64,000 nt of DNA from CAYNND01 sp964528735 (GCA_964528735.1 CAZGUV010000001.1:29473-93472); one strand, 5' to 3'. Positions 18,458 through 28,094 are shown, counted from the stretch's first letter. Notes: generated by a model from the sequence alone, not told the origin. Translations and numbers: made by a program.

Positions 18458-19730
18458 ATAGTGACGATGCACCGATATCCTTTCGATAATACATTCCTTC
18501 AAACGATATGCACTCGATAGCTTTGTACGCTCGTTTGAGTGCATCTGCTAGATCAATTCCAACGGCAGATACTCCGAGGACGCGTCCACCATGTGTTACA
18601 AGCGCACCATTGATGACTTTTGTTCCCGCATGGAACACAACAATGCCTTCATGCTTTTCAGCTTCTTCAATTCCTTTGATTGGCAGGCCTTTTGCGTATG
18701 AATCAGGATATCCTTGTGAGGCAAGTACAATATTGACGGCAACTTGCTTACTCCAGACAAGTGACACGTGTGAGAGAGATCCAACTGATGCGTGGTAGAG
18801 CACCTCAACGAGGTCTGATTCAAGTAGCCGCATGTACACTTGTGTCTCTGGATCGCCAAAGCGAGCATTAAACTCAAGAGTGTACGGACCTTGTTCAGTG
18901 ACCATAATCCCTGGGAATAGACAGCCTGTAAAGGGTGTATTGCATTCTTTCAGATAGTGCAATGTTCTAAATACAATAGATTTCTCTATTGAGTTCATTT
19001 CATGCGGCTGTATCCAAGGAACAGGCGCAATAGTTCCCATACCGCCAGTGTTTTTCCCGGTATTGTTCTCGCGGATTCGCTTGTGATCTTGGGCAGGAGG
19101 GAAGACATACGTGGTAGCTCCATCTGTTATTGCATGTGCTGAAATTTCTTTTCCTACGAGAAATTGTTCGATAACGACAGTTTCTCCTGCATTGCTGTGC
19201 ACCTTCTTTAACATTATTTCTTGAAGCGCTGACTCAGCTTCTTGTCTGGTCGAGCAGATATAGACACCTTTTCCAAGTGCAAGGCCGCTCGCTTTGATTA
19301 CGAGTGGGTAGTGTTGAGTCTGAATATATGCAAGAGCGCTTTCATACTCATGGTGAGTTGCGTGCGAGGCCGTGGGAACACCAGCTTGTTGCATGAGCTC
19401 CTTTGCGTACGCCTTTGACCACTCGATATGTGCCGCAGCTTGAGTTGGTCCAAAAACTGGAATGCGTAGTGCGCGGAGTGAATCAACAATTCCAAGTGCG
19501 AGCGGGTCGTCGGGCCCAATAATGCAAAGTGTAATGCGTTCGCGGACAGCAAAGTCACACAAAGAGTATATATCTGTTGCGTCAATTGCGACATTTGTTC
19601 CGTACCGCTCTGTTCCCGGGTTGCCTGGTGCAATAAATAGAGACTCAAGGTGCTTTGATTGAGCAATTTTCCATGCAAGTGCTGATTCGCGACCACCACT
19701 TCCAATAAGTAATATTCTTTGCTTCTGCAT
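18456..19730 (-). CDS. purD: Phosphoribosylamine-glycine ligase
   Basis: ATP-grasp enzyme that joins glycine to phosphoribosylamine, the second purine step. 424 aa, normal length. It opens with LLIGSGGRESALAWKI, has GPDDPLALGIVD, the ATP-grasp loop KASGLALGKGV (about 148-158), and the metal site LEFNARFGDPETQ. Divergent from purF, which makes its substrate. No other classical purine genes are adjacent, but two PurP-type genes lie at 45543-47679. Confidence 0.95.
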   Translation of the reverse strand: MQKQRILLIGSGGRESALAWKIAQSKHLESLFIAPGNPGTERYGTNVAIDATDIYSLCDFAVRERITLCIIGPDDPLALGIVDSLRALRIPVFGPTQAAAHIEWSKAYAKELMQQAGVPTASHATHHEYESALAYIQTQHYPLVIKASGLALGKGVYICSTRQEAESALQEIMLKKVHSNAGETVVIEQFLVGKEISAHAITDGATTYVFPPAQDHKRIRENNTGKNTGGMGTIAPVPWIQPHEMNSIEKSIVFRTLHYLKECNTPFTGCLFPGIMVTEQGPYTLEFNARFGDPETQVYMRLLESDLVEVLYHASVGSLSHVSLVWSKQVAVNIVLASQGYPDSYAKGLPIKGIEEAEKHEGIVVFHAGTKVINGALVTHGGRVLGVSAVGIDLADALKRAYKAIECISFEGMYYRKDIGASSL

Positions 19731-19814
19731 ACGACACGCTATCGCTACTTGATGTATCTTGCAAGTAATTGCTATACCACGCGAGTGTGATACAGTTGTG
19801 TCTTAGAAACAAAC

Positions 19815-21263
19815 ATGTGTGGCATTATTGGAGTGGTAGAAACCGGTCCCGCTGCTACAACTATCTACGATGGTCTTCATCTCTTGCAACATAGAGGACA
19901 AGATTCTGCCGGTATCATGACATTCCTCGGCAAGGCAGTACATGCTCACCGCGGGCTCGGTCTTGCGCACGATGTATTTTCTGAGAAATCATTAGCCCGA
20001 CTTAAGGGCAATTTTGGTATCGGTCATGTACGTTACGGCACTGCTGGGGGTTACAGCATTCACGAGGCGCAACCATTTTCGATGCTGCATGGTGGGTATG
20101 TGTTTTCTCTTGCACATAATGGAAACTTAGTAAACTGTAAAGAATTGAAGCAGAAACTGACCCCAAGGGAGCGCAAGAGACTCAAGACATCATCTGATTC
20201 TGAGTTATTACTTCATCTTATACTGCATTCACTTGCTACTCCTGTAACTCCCGAAGCAATAAAAAATGCAATTCACGAAGTCATGGGATGCGCCAAAGGG
20301 GCATACAGTGTCGTTGTAGCGGTAGGTACTCTGGGAATTTTTGCATTTCGAGATCCTCATGGTATTCGTCCGCTTATCTTTGGTACACGAAAGGGAAAAT
20401 CAAATGTAGAGTACATGGTTGCTTCCGAATCAGCTGCTTTTTCAGTCGGCGGCTTCCAACTCGTGCGAGATGTTGCTCCCGGAGAATGCATATTTGTATC
20501 GAATGATTGCTCGCTGAAATCGTGGCGCTACAGAGGTGAGACAAGCCATGCGCCGTGCATTTTCGAGTATGTATATTTTGCACGACCAGATTCGCTTATT
20601 GATGACATATCGGTGCACCGCACACGAATGCGTCTTGGATTGCGTCTTGGAAAAGTACTCGCAGAGCAAAAAAAGTACACTTTCGATTGTGTTGTTCCTA
20701 TTCCTGAATCTGCACGAACATCAGCAATCGAAATTGCTCACGAGTTGAAACTCCCATTTCGTGAAGGTTTTGTTAAAAATCGTTACGTGGGCAGAACATT
20801 CATAACCAGAGGGCAAAACTCGCGCGTATCGAAAGTAAAGCGCAAGCTCGCAACGCTCCCACTTGAACTCAAAGGCAAACGCGTACTCATTGTCGATGAC
20901 TCTATTGTCCGTGGTACGACTATTCGTGAAATCATTGCTATGGTGCGTCAGGCAGGCGCAAAAAAAGTCTATGTCGCCTCTACCTCTCCTGCAGTTGTCT
21001 CGCAAAATGTGTATGGTATAGACATCGCAACAAAAGAAGAGTTGGTGGCGGTTGATTCACAGGGAAAAAGAAAGAGTGATGTACGCATTGCCCGCGAGCT
21101 TGGAGCAGATGCAGTCTTTTACCAGTCAGTTGAGGATTTATATGCTGCTGCACATGATGGAAACCCTAAAATCCGTCAATTTGAAGGTTCATGCTTTGAT
21201 GGTGTCTATATCGCAGGCACCCCCGATGCTCATCTCGGTGCACAAAGAAGAAAAAGGGAATAG
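19815..21263 (+). CDS. purF: Amidophosphoribosyltransferase
   Basis: Commits PRPP to purine synthesis using glutamine. 482 aa. Cys2 (MCGIIGVV) is the N-terminal nucleophile, so no propeptide is present. RHRGQDSAG-type glutaminase sequence (LLQHRGQDSAGI) follows, and the PRPP loop is VLIVDDSIVRGTT. The short 84-bp divergent region upstream is shared with purD. The C-terminus ends 2 nt before the stop of the convergent exonuclease. Confidence 0.95.
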   Translation: MCGIIGVVETGPAATTIYDGLHLLQHRGQDSAGIMTFLGKAVHAHRGLGLAHDVFSEKSLARLKGNFGIGHVRYGTAGGYSIHEAQPFSMLHGGYVFSLAHNGNLVNCKELKQKLTPRERKRLKTSSDSELLLHLILHSLATPVTPEAIKNAIHEVMGCAKGAYSVVVAVGTLGIFAFRDPHGIRPLIFGTRKGKSNVEYMVASESAAFSVGGFQLVRDVAPGECIFVSNDCSLKSWRYRGETSHAPCIFEYVYFARPDSLIDDISVHRTRMRLGLRLGKVLAEQKKYTFDCVVPIPESARTSAIEIAHELKLPFREGFVKNRYVGRTFITRGQNSRVSKVKRKLATLPLELKGKRVLIVDDSIVRGTTIREIIAMVRQAGAKKVYVASTSPAVVSQNVYGIDIATKEELVAVDSQGKRKSDVRIARELGADAVFYQSVEDLYAAAHDGNPKIRQFEGSCFDGVYIAGTPDAHLGAQRRKRE

Positions 21264-21265
21264 AG

Positions 21266-21850
21266 CTACCACGGGAGCGTGTGGGTCATCGTACTATCAT
21301 TGGTGTGGAGCCATTTGCCTGCATCAATTTTGAACTCCCGCGTTCTGCCAAAATCGTTGTACTTTAATGAGTTGTATTGAATTGCATGCTCAAATATCTT
21401 TTTTGTAATCTCAACATCTTTGAGGCAGTACGTTCTTACCTTTTCGATTTCTCCATTCTTCCACCACACAATAGACTCAAGCCCAGAACCACCTTTTTTT
21501 GCCTTTAAAGTACCTTCTGCGAGTGACTGAAGTCGCACGCGATGTCCTAAGACTTCCTGCACTTTTGTGAGTATATCGAGATGGGCAATTTTCTGTAAAT
21601 CACCAGGGTAATATTTGTTTAGTAGCGGGAGGTCAAAATGCTCAGAGTTAAATCCTACAATAAGATCGATACTCTCAAGTACTTCCCAGAGACGAGGAAG
21701 TTCGTGTGCAAGAAAAGAATCATACGCATTTGTTCGCGAGTCATAGATACCGACAAGTGCTAAATCAAGCTTTGACGGATCGTTACTGCCAACTTCTTGA
21801 AATGTGTTTGAAGTTTCAATATCGAAAACAACGTAACTAATGGATGACAT
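21266..21850 (-). CDS. RNase H-fold 3'-5' exonuclease-like protein
   Basis: 194 aa with a DEDD-type arrangement: VFDIETS near residue 9, NSEHFDLPLL, HLDIL, and YCLKDVEIT near 155. This matches the stand-alone YprB-like RNase_H_2 exonuclease domain. Substrate unknown. TACTAT lies 7 nt before the ATG on the minus strand, with no Shine-Dalgarno. Confidence 0.75.
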   Translation of the reverse strand: MSSISYVVFDIETSNTFQEVGSNDPSKLDLALVGIYDSRTNAYDSFLAHELPRLWEVLESIDLIVGFNSEHFDLPLLNKYYPGDLQKIAHLDILTKVQEVLGHRVRLQSLAEGTLKAKKGGSGLESIVWWKNGEIEKVRTYCLKDVEITKKIFEHAIQYNSLKYNDFGRTREFKIDAGKWLHTNDSTMTHTLPW

Positions 21851-21879
21851 ATTCGGGATAGTATACGCAACTCTTTCGA

Positions 21880-23118
21880 TTATGCGAGTGCAGTTACCAA
21901 CTCTTCAAGGGTACATTTTGTTGAATCCTTTTCACCAAGCTTTTTCAGTGAGTATGTACCATCAGTATCTCCAGAACCAAGCACAATTACGTGTGAAATA
22001 GAAAGTTTCTCAGCAGAAGAGAACTGGTCGGCGAGTTTGCGAAGTGATGTGTTCACCGCAATTGATATACCTTTTGAACGAAGTGATTGTGCGAGCGTGT
22101 GTGCGGCAATAATCGCAGGTTCATCAACAACACAAATCATTGCGTGCGTTGCGGGCTTGTACGCGGGGAGTAGTCCGTGTGTGTGGAGAAAGTCTTTCAT
22201 AACAACATCACCAATCGCAAAACCAACTGTTGGGATAGGCTGCTCTCCAAAGAGGGTGAGCAGGTTATCGTACCGACCACCACCATACATCGCTCTGCGG
22301 TTTTCTGGATTGGTATCAAATGCTTCCATAATCACACCTGTATAGTAGTCAAACCCTCGTACCAATTCCGTATCTACTTTCACATTATGTATGCCCATAG
22401 CGTTGAGGGTCTTCATCAAAGCCGCAAGGGTAGGATACTCAGCAATCGTCTCAAGAGAATGCAATACTTTTTCAGCCCTGTCTCCTATTACTTGGGTAAG
22501 CTCACTCATGAATGCGTCAGGCTCCATCTTGGCTTTTGCGTCAAGAAGATGCATCACTTTCTTTCGCTCGTCATCAGTCATCGCGTGAGCGTCCCATATT
22601 GCATTGAGTGCACGTCTGTCGTTTACATGAATGGTGAAATCATTCTCAGTCGCGCCGAACGCTAGGATGCACGCATGTCCGAGAGCAACAATTTCTGCAT
22701 CTGCATCAATGCCAGAGAGACCAAACATATCCGCATTAAACTGCCAAAACTCACGGAGTCTGCCTCGCTGGGGTTGTTCGTATCTAAAGCAATTTGGGTT
22801 TGAGAAGAGTCTGAGAGGGTAACCGAGTGTTGTTCGCTTATGAGCGACCATTCGCGCCACCGTCGGTGTCATCTCAGGACGAAGTATCACTTCTCGATCA
22901 CCGCGGTCTTTAAATAGGTATGCTTGCTTACTCAAAATCTCATCGCTGGTTTTGCCGCGGTATAAGTCAGCTGGTTCAAGGATTGAAGCATCATACTCCT
23001 CGTACCCGAACGATTGGGCGGTTTTTGCAAGGGTATTGAGTATATAGTCTCTATAAAAACAGTCTTCGGGATAAAAATCTCGCACGCCCTTGTAGCTTTC
23101 AGTGGATTGAGTGCTCAT
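21880..23118 (-). CDS. hisS: Histidyl-tRNA synthetase
   Basis: Charges tRNA-His. Class II motifs: motif 1 region in GVRDFYPED, motif 2 FRYEQPQRGRLREFWQ, the histidine A/B-type segments LVRGFDYYTGVIMEAF and GGGRYDNL, and motif 3 VGFAIGDVV. The start at 23118 (MSTQSTESYKG) is chosen over the longer ORF because it removes an overlap with the upstream gene and has TACAAT exactly 6 nt upstream. 412 aa, typical of the family. C-terminal anticodon-binding domain present. Confidence 0.95.
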   Translation of the reverse strand: MSTQSTESYKGVRDFYPEDCFYRDYILNTLAKTAQSFGYEEYDASILEPADLYRGKTSDEILSKQAYLFKDRGDREVILRPEMTPTVARMVAHKRTTLGYPLRLFSNPNCFRYEQPQRGRLREFWQFNADMFGLSGIDADAEIVALGHACILAFGATENDFTIHVNDRRALNAIWDAHAMTDDERKKVMHLLDAKAKMEPDAFMSELTQVIGDRAEKVLHSLETIAEYPTLAALMKTLNAMGIHNVKVDTELVRGFDYYTGVIMEAFDTNPENRRAMYGGGRYDNLLTLFGEQPIPTVGFAIGDVVMKDFLHTHGLLPAYKPATHAMICVVDEPAIIAAHTLAQSLRSKGISIAVNTSLRKLADQFSSAEKLSISHVIVLGSGDTDGTYSLKKLGEKDSTKCTLEELVTALA

Positions 23119-23132
23119 GTGGTGATTGTATA

Positions 23133-23843
23133 CTACTGATCCTTTTTCTGCACTCGTGTATGCTTTGAATACCAGAAATGAGCCAAGACAGCAATGCCGA
23201 GTGATACTACCGCAAAAGCTAAAGTCCAAAACGCCTGGCGCTCGTCTATTTCTAGCAATGAGAGCTTTACATCCTCGACGTTCTTTATCGATGCCCCTAC
23301 CGAAGTGAGTGTAATCGCTCCGGGGACACTCCCAATAAATGTAGCAATGAAATATGGGTAGAATCGAGCGCCAAAAATCGCTGATGCATAATCTACAACT
23401 TCGTAAGGGAGAAATGCGAGGCGCATCATCAGCACCGCAAAAAATGGATGTTGCTGGACGTGGCGCTTGATTCGTGACGAGAGATGGTCGGCGTCATCTT
23501 TGATAAAATCTGCGCCAAAGTATCTGCCGATACAATATGCGATTGAGCATGAAATGGTTTCTCCCGTGATGACGTAAATGAGTCCAGGCCAAAAACCAAA
23601 CATCATACCGCCGAGGGTCGATAGAAACACAACAGGCAAAAAGAGAAGTGGTCGAATAGCATATAGTGCGATGAACCAAATCGGACCTATATATGAGCCT
23701 GTAGTGTAGGTAAAGATTGCCCGTACAATCTCAACGAGTTTTACCTCACTTAACCATACATAGAGGAAAACCCCAGCGACAGTAGTGAGCCAAAAAATCA
23801 GAGACCACCATTTTAAACGCTCATGGCTTATACGTAGACTCAT
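23133..23843 (-). CDS. TVP38/TMEM64-type (VTT domain) membrane protein
   Basis: 236 aa with about six hydrophobic segments. The central VTT-type region has LGGMMFGFWPGLIYVITGETISCSIAYCIGR (31 residues in all, at about 77-107), then the RLAFLPYEVVDYASAIFG block. The family includes lipid scramblase-like proteins of bacterial and organelle membranes. The role here is uncharacterised. Starts 2 nt after the PH-domain gene stop, in a three-gene membrane-protein operon. Confidence 0.8.
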   Translation of the reverse strand: MSLRISHERLKWWSLIFWLTTVAGVFLYVWLSEVKLVEIVRAIFTYTTGSYIGPIWFIALYAIRPLLFLPVVFLSTLGGMMFGFWPGLIYVITGETISCSIAYCIGRYFGADFIKDDADHLSSRIKRHVQQHPFFAVLMMRLAFLPYEVVDYASAIFGARFYPYFIATFIGSVPGAITLTSVGASIKNVEDVKLSLLEIDERQAFWTLAFAVVSLGIAVLAHFWYSKHTRVQKKDQ

Positions 23844-23845
23844 AG

Positions 23846-24409
23846 TTATTCAGTAGATATTGGTCGCTCGTTGTGTGTAAGCGTGAGCTTGTTTTTATGC
23901 TCGGTCACCGCATCCACTTGTTCGAGGACGACGCCACGTACATACTCAGGATTTGGCAATCCTTGGAACATCATGTGTTCGCCACTATCACCCGCACTTT
24001 GTATTCTCAAGTTTCCAAATCCAAGCATTGTCGGGAGAAAACCGTGAATTTCAACAGTCGCATCCTGAATACGCTCAACACGCATCGTCGTTGTCTCTCT
24101 ACTGAAGAGCGTAATCTGTTCAACGTTCACAATCCGCTTATCGGTAACAATCCATACATCAAGGTAATAATTGGTCCATATAGTAGCAACTGCAATTGAT
24201 CCTGCCATGAACCATAAACAGGTAAGAAATACGCCAGCCGGTGTTGCAAGAAGAAGGACCCCAGCAGGCGTCATACCAATAAAAAGTATTGGCAATACGA
24301 CCATTACAAATATTCCGAAAATATCTCTAAAAATCAAAAACCAGTGCTTTCTCACCTTGAGAAGTATTCGTTCATTGTCGTCGAGAATGTGGTGAGTGAA
24401 GTGGCTCAT
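23846..24409 (-). CDS. PH-like (bPH2/YdbS-type) membrane protein
   Basis: 187 aa. Two hydrophobic segments (about 25-75) are followed by a bacterial PH-like domain (YYLDVWIVTDKRIVNVEQ...FGNLRIQSAG). The ATG at 24409 is chosen because it overlaps the upstream gene's stop as ATGA and matches the family N-terminus (HHILDDNERI), although the frame is open further upstream. Function of the family is unknown. Confidence 0.8.
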   Translation of the reverse strand: MSHFTHHILDDNERILLKVRKHWFLIFRDIFGIFVMVVLPILFIGMTPAGVLLLATPAGVFLTCLWFMAGSIAVATIWTNYYLDVWIVTDKRIVNVEQITLFSRETTTMRVERIQDATVEIHGFLPTMLGFGNLRIQSAGDSGEHMMFQGLPNPEYVRGVVLEQVDAVTEHKNKLTLTHNERPISTE

Positions 24410-24600
24410 GGTTGCATTGCAAGTATTGCTGACGCCATTGTAAGCACCAAAAGACATCCTGCTCCGTTGTAGAAAAGTGCAGCAGAAAAGGCAGCTTTCA
24501 TGTCGAGTGAGTAGCTAAACCAGTGGTACATCAAAACAATTCCGTAGCCAAAGTACGCGATAAATGAAAATAGCAGCATGAACCACCACATTCCAATCAT
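24406..24600 (-). CDS. Small two-helix membrane protein, 64 aa
   Basis: Mostly hydrophobic, with two predicted membrane helices (about 4-28 and 36-62) and no recognised family. Its stop overlaps the next start (ATGA), so it is coupled to the PH-domain gene. TATACT lies 7 nt before its ATG on the minus strand and would drive the whole three-gene unit. It may be a subunit of the same membrane complex (inference). Confidence 0.7.
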   Translation of the reverse strand: MIGMWWFMLLFSFIAYFGYGIVLMYHWFSYSLDMKAAFSAALFYNGAGCLLVLTMASAILAMQP

Positions 24601-24679
24601 GTGCTCCAGTATATCATAGTGCTGGAGTGAAGGTAGCTCAGTGTGCTAAAATTACAGGTATTACCCTTAGGGCATATAT

Positions 24680-25123
24680 ATGAATCTTCAAGATATTCGC
24701 ACAAATAAAAAAGTACGGCTGTGGGTTATCGGTGGACTAGTTGTCGTTGGTATTATTGCGTTCTTTTTTGCCAAAACAACCTGGGCCAAAATTGTTATCG
24801 GAGGTGCGATTGCGTTGCTTATGATTGCGTTTGGTATGGAGGCGCAAAACACTGACTATGATGTCGCCAAACTCATCAAGACTGGCTCATTTGCCGCATC
24901 ACAAATCGAAAGAGATGTAGATGGAAACTTAGTACCCGCGAGTGTTGATGCGTTCTGTACGTCACGTGATATCGATTACAACTGTGATGATTTCACTTCT
25001 CAGCCCGAGGCCCAGTCAGTCTATGAACGCTGCAAGGGGCTTGGTACAAATATGGACGTATACCGTCTTGATGGTGACAAGGACGGAGTTGTGTGCGAAG
25101 CGCTCCCTCATGGTGCACGCTAG
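24680..25123 (+). CDS. Membrane protein with C-terminal Excalibur domain
   Basis: 147 aa. Two hydrophobic segments (about 13-30 and 34-50) are followed by an external part ending in DVYRLDGDKDGVVCEALP. This is the DxDxDGxxCE signature of the Excalibur calcium-binding domain, with paired Cys (CTS...YNC...RCKG) earlier. Excalibur domains are often fused to thermonucleases. Here the neighbour on the other strand is a thermonuclease whose stop codon overlaps this stop by 3-4 nt. A -10-like TAAAAT lies further upstream at about 24647, so this mRNA probably has a leader. Confidence 0.85.
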   Translation: MNLQDIRTNKKVRLWVIGGLVVVGIIAFFFAKTTWAKIVIGGAIALLMIAFGMEAQNTDYDVAKLIKTGSFAASQIERDVDGNLVPASVDAFCTSRDIDYNCDDFTSQPEAQSVYERCKGLGTNMDVYRLDGDKDGVVCEALPHGAR

Positions 25124-25701
25124 TCGTGAGTGCACTCGAGCCACAGGCCTCGCATGTTTTGCTGTGCTCGCCTTTGTGCGTCTGCAAGAACTTTTTGTCT
25201 TGATGTATCAGGTCTATACGCTCGTGCCAGAGCGTAACCTTCTTCTACCAGAAGTGCGTTGATAAAAATATCATCAATAAACACATATCTGAGTATTCTC
25301 CCGTATTTGTCCGTGTTCGAAACATCTCGTTTTAATGTCACTACAGTGTTTTCAAGTAAGCCTCGTGTACGATCCGTTGCCTCAATTGAAAAGCACTCCG
25401 AGGTGTCTGCATTTTTAGGTCTCAACTCAGGTGTATCAATACCTATCATCCGTACAGTAATGTTTCCTTCTACAACAAAAGTATCACCATCAATTATGCG
25501 TGTGACTCTCAGTCGCTGAGATTGCTCTGGGGTAGCGGGAGGCTCATTTATAGGGAGTTCTAGCTTCTCTTGCGGAGCGTGCTTGCTTGGAGAAGGAGTA
25601 GTTGGCTTATCATGCGTATCGTCATGAGAAATCCCAAAACCGATGATAAGAAAAAGCGCAGTTAAGAGTTGTCCAAATACAGTAGCGTCTCGTCCTGACA
25701 T
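25120..25701 (-). CDS. Secreted thermonuclease (SNase) homologue
   Basis: 193 aa. N-terminal hydrophobic anchor or signal (about 7-24), Pro-rich linker, then the SNase core VTRIIDGDTFVV and VRMIGIDTPE, followed by YGRILRYVFID. These supply the Asp, Arg and Glu catalytic region of staphylococcal nuclease. It probably degrades external DNA or RNA for nucleotide scavenging. The stop overlaps that of the Excalibur gene. TATACT lies exactly 6 nt before the ATG and shares a 29-bp divergent region with ung. Confidence 0.92.
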   Translation of the reverse strand: MSGRDATVFGQLLTALFLIIGFGISHDDTHDKPTTPSPSKHAPQEKLELPINEPPATPEQSQRLRVTRIIDGDTFVVEGNITVRMIGIDTPELRPKNADTSECFSIEATDRTRGLLENTVVTLKRDVSNTDKYGRILRYVFIDDIFINALLVEEGYALARAYRPDTSRQKVLADAQRRAQQNMRGLWLECTHD

Positions 25702-25707
25702 CAGGAA

Positions 25708-25724
25708 AGTATACGTGATAGTAT
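25708..25724. promoter_or_regulatory. Back-to-back -10 elements for thermonuclease and ung
   Basis: Minus-strand TATACT (25708-25713) and plus-strand TAGTAT (25719-25724, with TGA before it) lie within one 29-bp gap. Each is 6 nt from its ATG, predicting divergent leaderless transcripts. Confidence 0.6.
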
Positions 25725-25730
25725 CAATCT

Positions 25731-26393
25731 ATGACAGTGAAGATTGAGGAAAGTTGGAAACGAGCACTTGCTCGTGAATTTGAACAAGAGTATTTTATTC
25801 ACTTGTCTCAGTATGTTCGTGATGAGTACGCAAAAGGGGGTGTCTATCCTCACCCCAAATATGTATTTAGGGCATTTGATGAGTGCCCCTTTGAGCGCAC
25901 AAAGGTGGTTATTGTTGGACAAGATCCATATCACGGTCTAGGGCAAGCAAATGGACTCTGCTTTGCTGTGCACGCAGGTGTAGAGACTCCACCGTCGTTG
26001 CGAAATATATTTAAAGAAATTGAGTCTGATCTTGGGCACCAGGTGTCACACGATACAGATCTTGTCCGTTGGGCGCGACAAGGTGTACTTTTGCTTAACG
26101 CAACACTCACGGTCCGTGCAAATAATGCAGGGAGTCATCAAGGAAAAGGGTGGGAGGAATTCACTGACTCTGCACTCGCAGCTCTCTCAGAGAATAGAGA
26201 GCATATTGTATTCATTCTGTGGGGTGCATTTGCTCGCAAGAAAGGCGCGTTTATTGATAGGACAAAACATTTGGTACTTGAGTCAGCGCACCCATCACCG
26301 CTCTCTGCGCATAACGGTTTTTTTGGCAGTAAGCCATTCAGTAAGGCAAACGAATATCTCACCATGCATGGCGAAAAGCCAATTGAGTGGTAG
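25731..26393 (+). CDS. ung: Uracil-DNA glycosylase
   Basis: Removes uracil from DNA. Family 1 UNG with the catalytic water-activating motif GQDPYH (63-68, D65), LLNATLTVR, and the DNA-intercalating loop HPSPLSA (187-193). 220 aa, full length. The start follows TAGTAT by 6 nt with no Shine-Dalgarno. Confidence 0.96.
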   Translation: MTVKIEESWKRALAREFEQEYFIHLSQYVRDEYAKGGVYPHPKYVFRAFDECPFERTKVVIVGQDPYHGLGQANGLCFAVHAGVETPPSLRNIFKEIESDLGHQVSHDTDLVRWARQGVLLLNATLTVRANNAGSHQGKGWEEFTDSALAALSENREHIVFILWGAFARKKGAFIDRTKHLVLESAHPSPLSAHNGFFGSKPFSKANEYLTMHGEKPIEW

Positions 26394-26400
26394 GTAGAAC

Positions 26401-27177
26401 TTACTGCTTAAGCCCAAGACCGTTTCTGATCAGATATACGCATCCCGCAAGGAGCACGCCGATAAGACTAAAAAGGACTACAGTTGCGGTTGCAATAGAC
26501 ACATCTGCCATTCCAAGAAATCCATAGCGGAAACCGTTCACAATGTAGAAAACGGGGTTTATATGTGTCAGTGCCTGGAAGAATCGAGGGAGTTGGTCGA
26601 TTGAGTAAAATACACCAGCGAGGTAGACAACAGGAGTAATGATAAATGTCGGGACAATCGAAATCGAGTCGAAAGTCTTCCCGTAAATACCGTTCATAAG
26701 CCCAGCAAGAGAGAAGAGTATCGAAGAGAGAATAAGGAAGAAAAGAATTATAAATATGTTATGAATGGGTGGAAAAACGAAGAATACTGAAACGAGAGTT
26801 ACCAGTACGCCAACAATAAGTCCGCGGATAACACCGCCAGAGACATACCCAGCGATGATAACCCATGGTGGTGTCGGTGAGACCAACACTTCGTCAATGT
26901 TTCTCGACATAAACTTTGTGGCAAAAAAGCTTGTTGAAGTGTTCGTGAATGAGTTCATGATGACCGAAAACATTACAAAACCCGGTACCACAAATTGAAT
27001 ATACTCAACACCGTGCACCATACCAACGCGCGCACCGAGTATCTTTCCAAATACCGTGAAGTAGAGAAGTGCCATGACCATTGAAGGGAGGAATGTCTGA
27101 CCCCAGATGCGAAAAATACGGACCGTTTCTTTACGAACGATTGTGTAGTATGCATTCCATGTTTGTTGTGCGTTCAT
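26401..27177 (-). CDS. ABC-2 type transporter permease
   Basis: 258 aa with six hydrophobic segments and an ABC-2 family pattern (…GFVMFSVIMNSF, and INPVFYIVNGFRYGFLG near the C-terminus). It lies 2 nt after the ATPase gene, with which it forms an exporter half-set. Homologues move drugs, lipids or polysaccharides. The substrate cannot be told from sequence. Confidence 0.9.
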   Translation of the reverse strand: MNAQQTWNAYYTIVRKETVRIFRIWGQTFLPSMVMALLYFTVFGKILGARVGMVHGVEYIQFVVPGFVMFSVIMNSFTNTSTSFFATKFMSRNIDEVLVSPTPPWVIIAGYVSGGVIRGLIVGVLVTLVSVFFVFPPIHNIFIILFFLILSSILFSLAGLMNGIYGKTFDSISIVPTFIITPVVYLAGVFYSIDQLPRFFQALTHINPVFYIVNGFRYGFLGMADVSIATATVVLFSLIGVLLAGCVYLIRNGLGLKQ

Positions 27178-27179
27178 AG

Positions 27180-28094
27180 TTATTTTGTGAGAGAGATGAA
27201 TATATCCTCGAGTCTACCTCCAACTTGTGTGACTGAGTGCACGTTAATCCCCGCACTGAGTACAGCCTTGAGACTTTCAGTGAGTGCAGCGTCACCGCTT
27301 ACAACGATTTCAACAGAGTTTGGTGCGACAATTCGAAAACCACCCTTTTTTATTTGTTCAAAGTGTTGGGGTGTTATTGGGTGAGATGTCTCGATAACAA
27401 ATGTACGTCGCTCTTGTGTCGCCAACAATTCTGACATGAGCCCATCACGCACAATGGCACCTCGGTTGATAATAGCTACATGTTTACAGAGTTGCTCTGC
27501 TTCTTCGAGGTAGTGCGTTGTCAAAAGTATGGTGACTCCTTCTGCGGTCAATGTCTTCAAAAAATCCCACATACCACGTCGGAGCTCAACATCAACACCG
27601 GCTGTGGGTTCGTCGAGGATAAGGAGCCGAGGGTTATGGATGAGTGCGCGAGCGATCATGAGCCGTCGTTTCATACCTCCCGAGAGTGTTCGAGACATCA
27701 CATCCTTTTTATCTCCAAGACCAAGCTTCTCGAGCAACATGTGTGCACGAGGGAGTGCTTCATTGCGATGTACTCCATAGTACCCACCTTGGTTCACCAC
27801 AATATCAATAGGCTTTTCAAAAATATTGAAATTGATTTCCTGAGGAACAATACCAATGTATGACTTTGCGAGGTCAGGGTTCTCATCAATCGATGTACCG
27901 AATATAGAAACATCTCCCGATGTCTTCGTGACAATACCTGTTGTTATACCGATAATTGTCGTTTTTCCAGCACCGTTTGGTCCGAGAAGAGCGAAAAAAT
28001 CGCCCTCCGGTATGGTAAGCGATACTCCTTTGAGTGCTTCAGTACCATTGTCGTACTTTTTTTTGAGGTTGTGTATCGTAAGTGCTGCGCCCAT
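27180..28094 (-). CDS. ABC transporter ATP-binding protein
   Basis: 304 aa. Walker A GPNGAGKTT (38-46), signature LSGGMKRR, Walker B LLILDEPTAGVD, H-loop TTHYLEEA, and an extra C-terminal domain as in DrrA/NodI-type ATPases. Powers the adjacent permease. Its ATG overlaps the stop of the upstream DUF1993 gene by 1 nt (TAATG). Confidence 0.94.
   Translation of the reverse strand: MGAALTIHNLKKKYDNGTEALKGVSLTIPEGDFFALLGPNGAGKTTIIGITTGIVTKTSGDVSIFGTSIDENPDLAKSYIGIVPQEINFNIFEKPIDIVVNQGGYYGVHRNEALPRAHMLLEKLGLGDKKDVMSRTLSGGMKRRLMIARALIHNPRLLILDEPTAGVDVELRRGMWDFLKTLTAEGVTILLTTHYLEEAEQLCKHVAIINRGAIVRDGLMSELLATQERRTFVIETSHPITPQHFEQIKKGGFRIVAPNSVEIVVSGDAALTESLKAVLSAGINVHSVTQVGGRLEDIFISLTK

Noticed and set aside
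22177..22665. 162-aa plus-strand ORF
   Set aside because: Shadow inside hisS with no family features.
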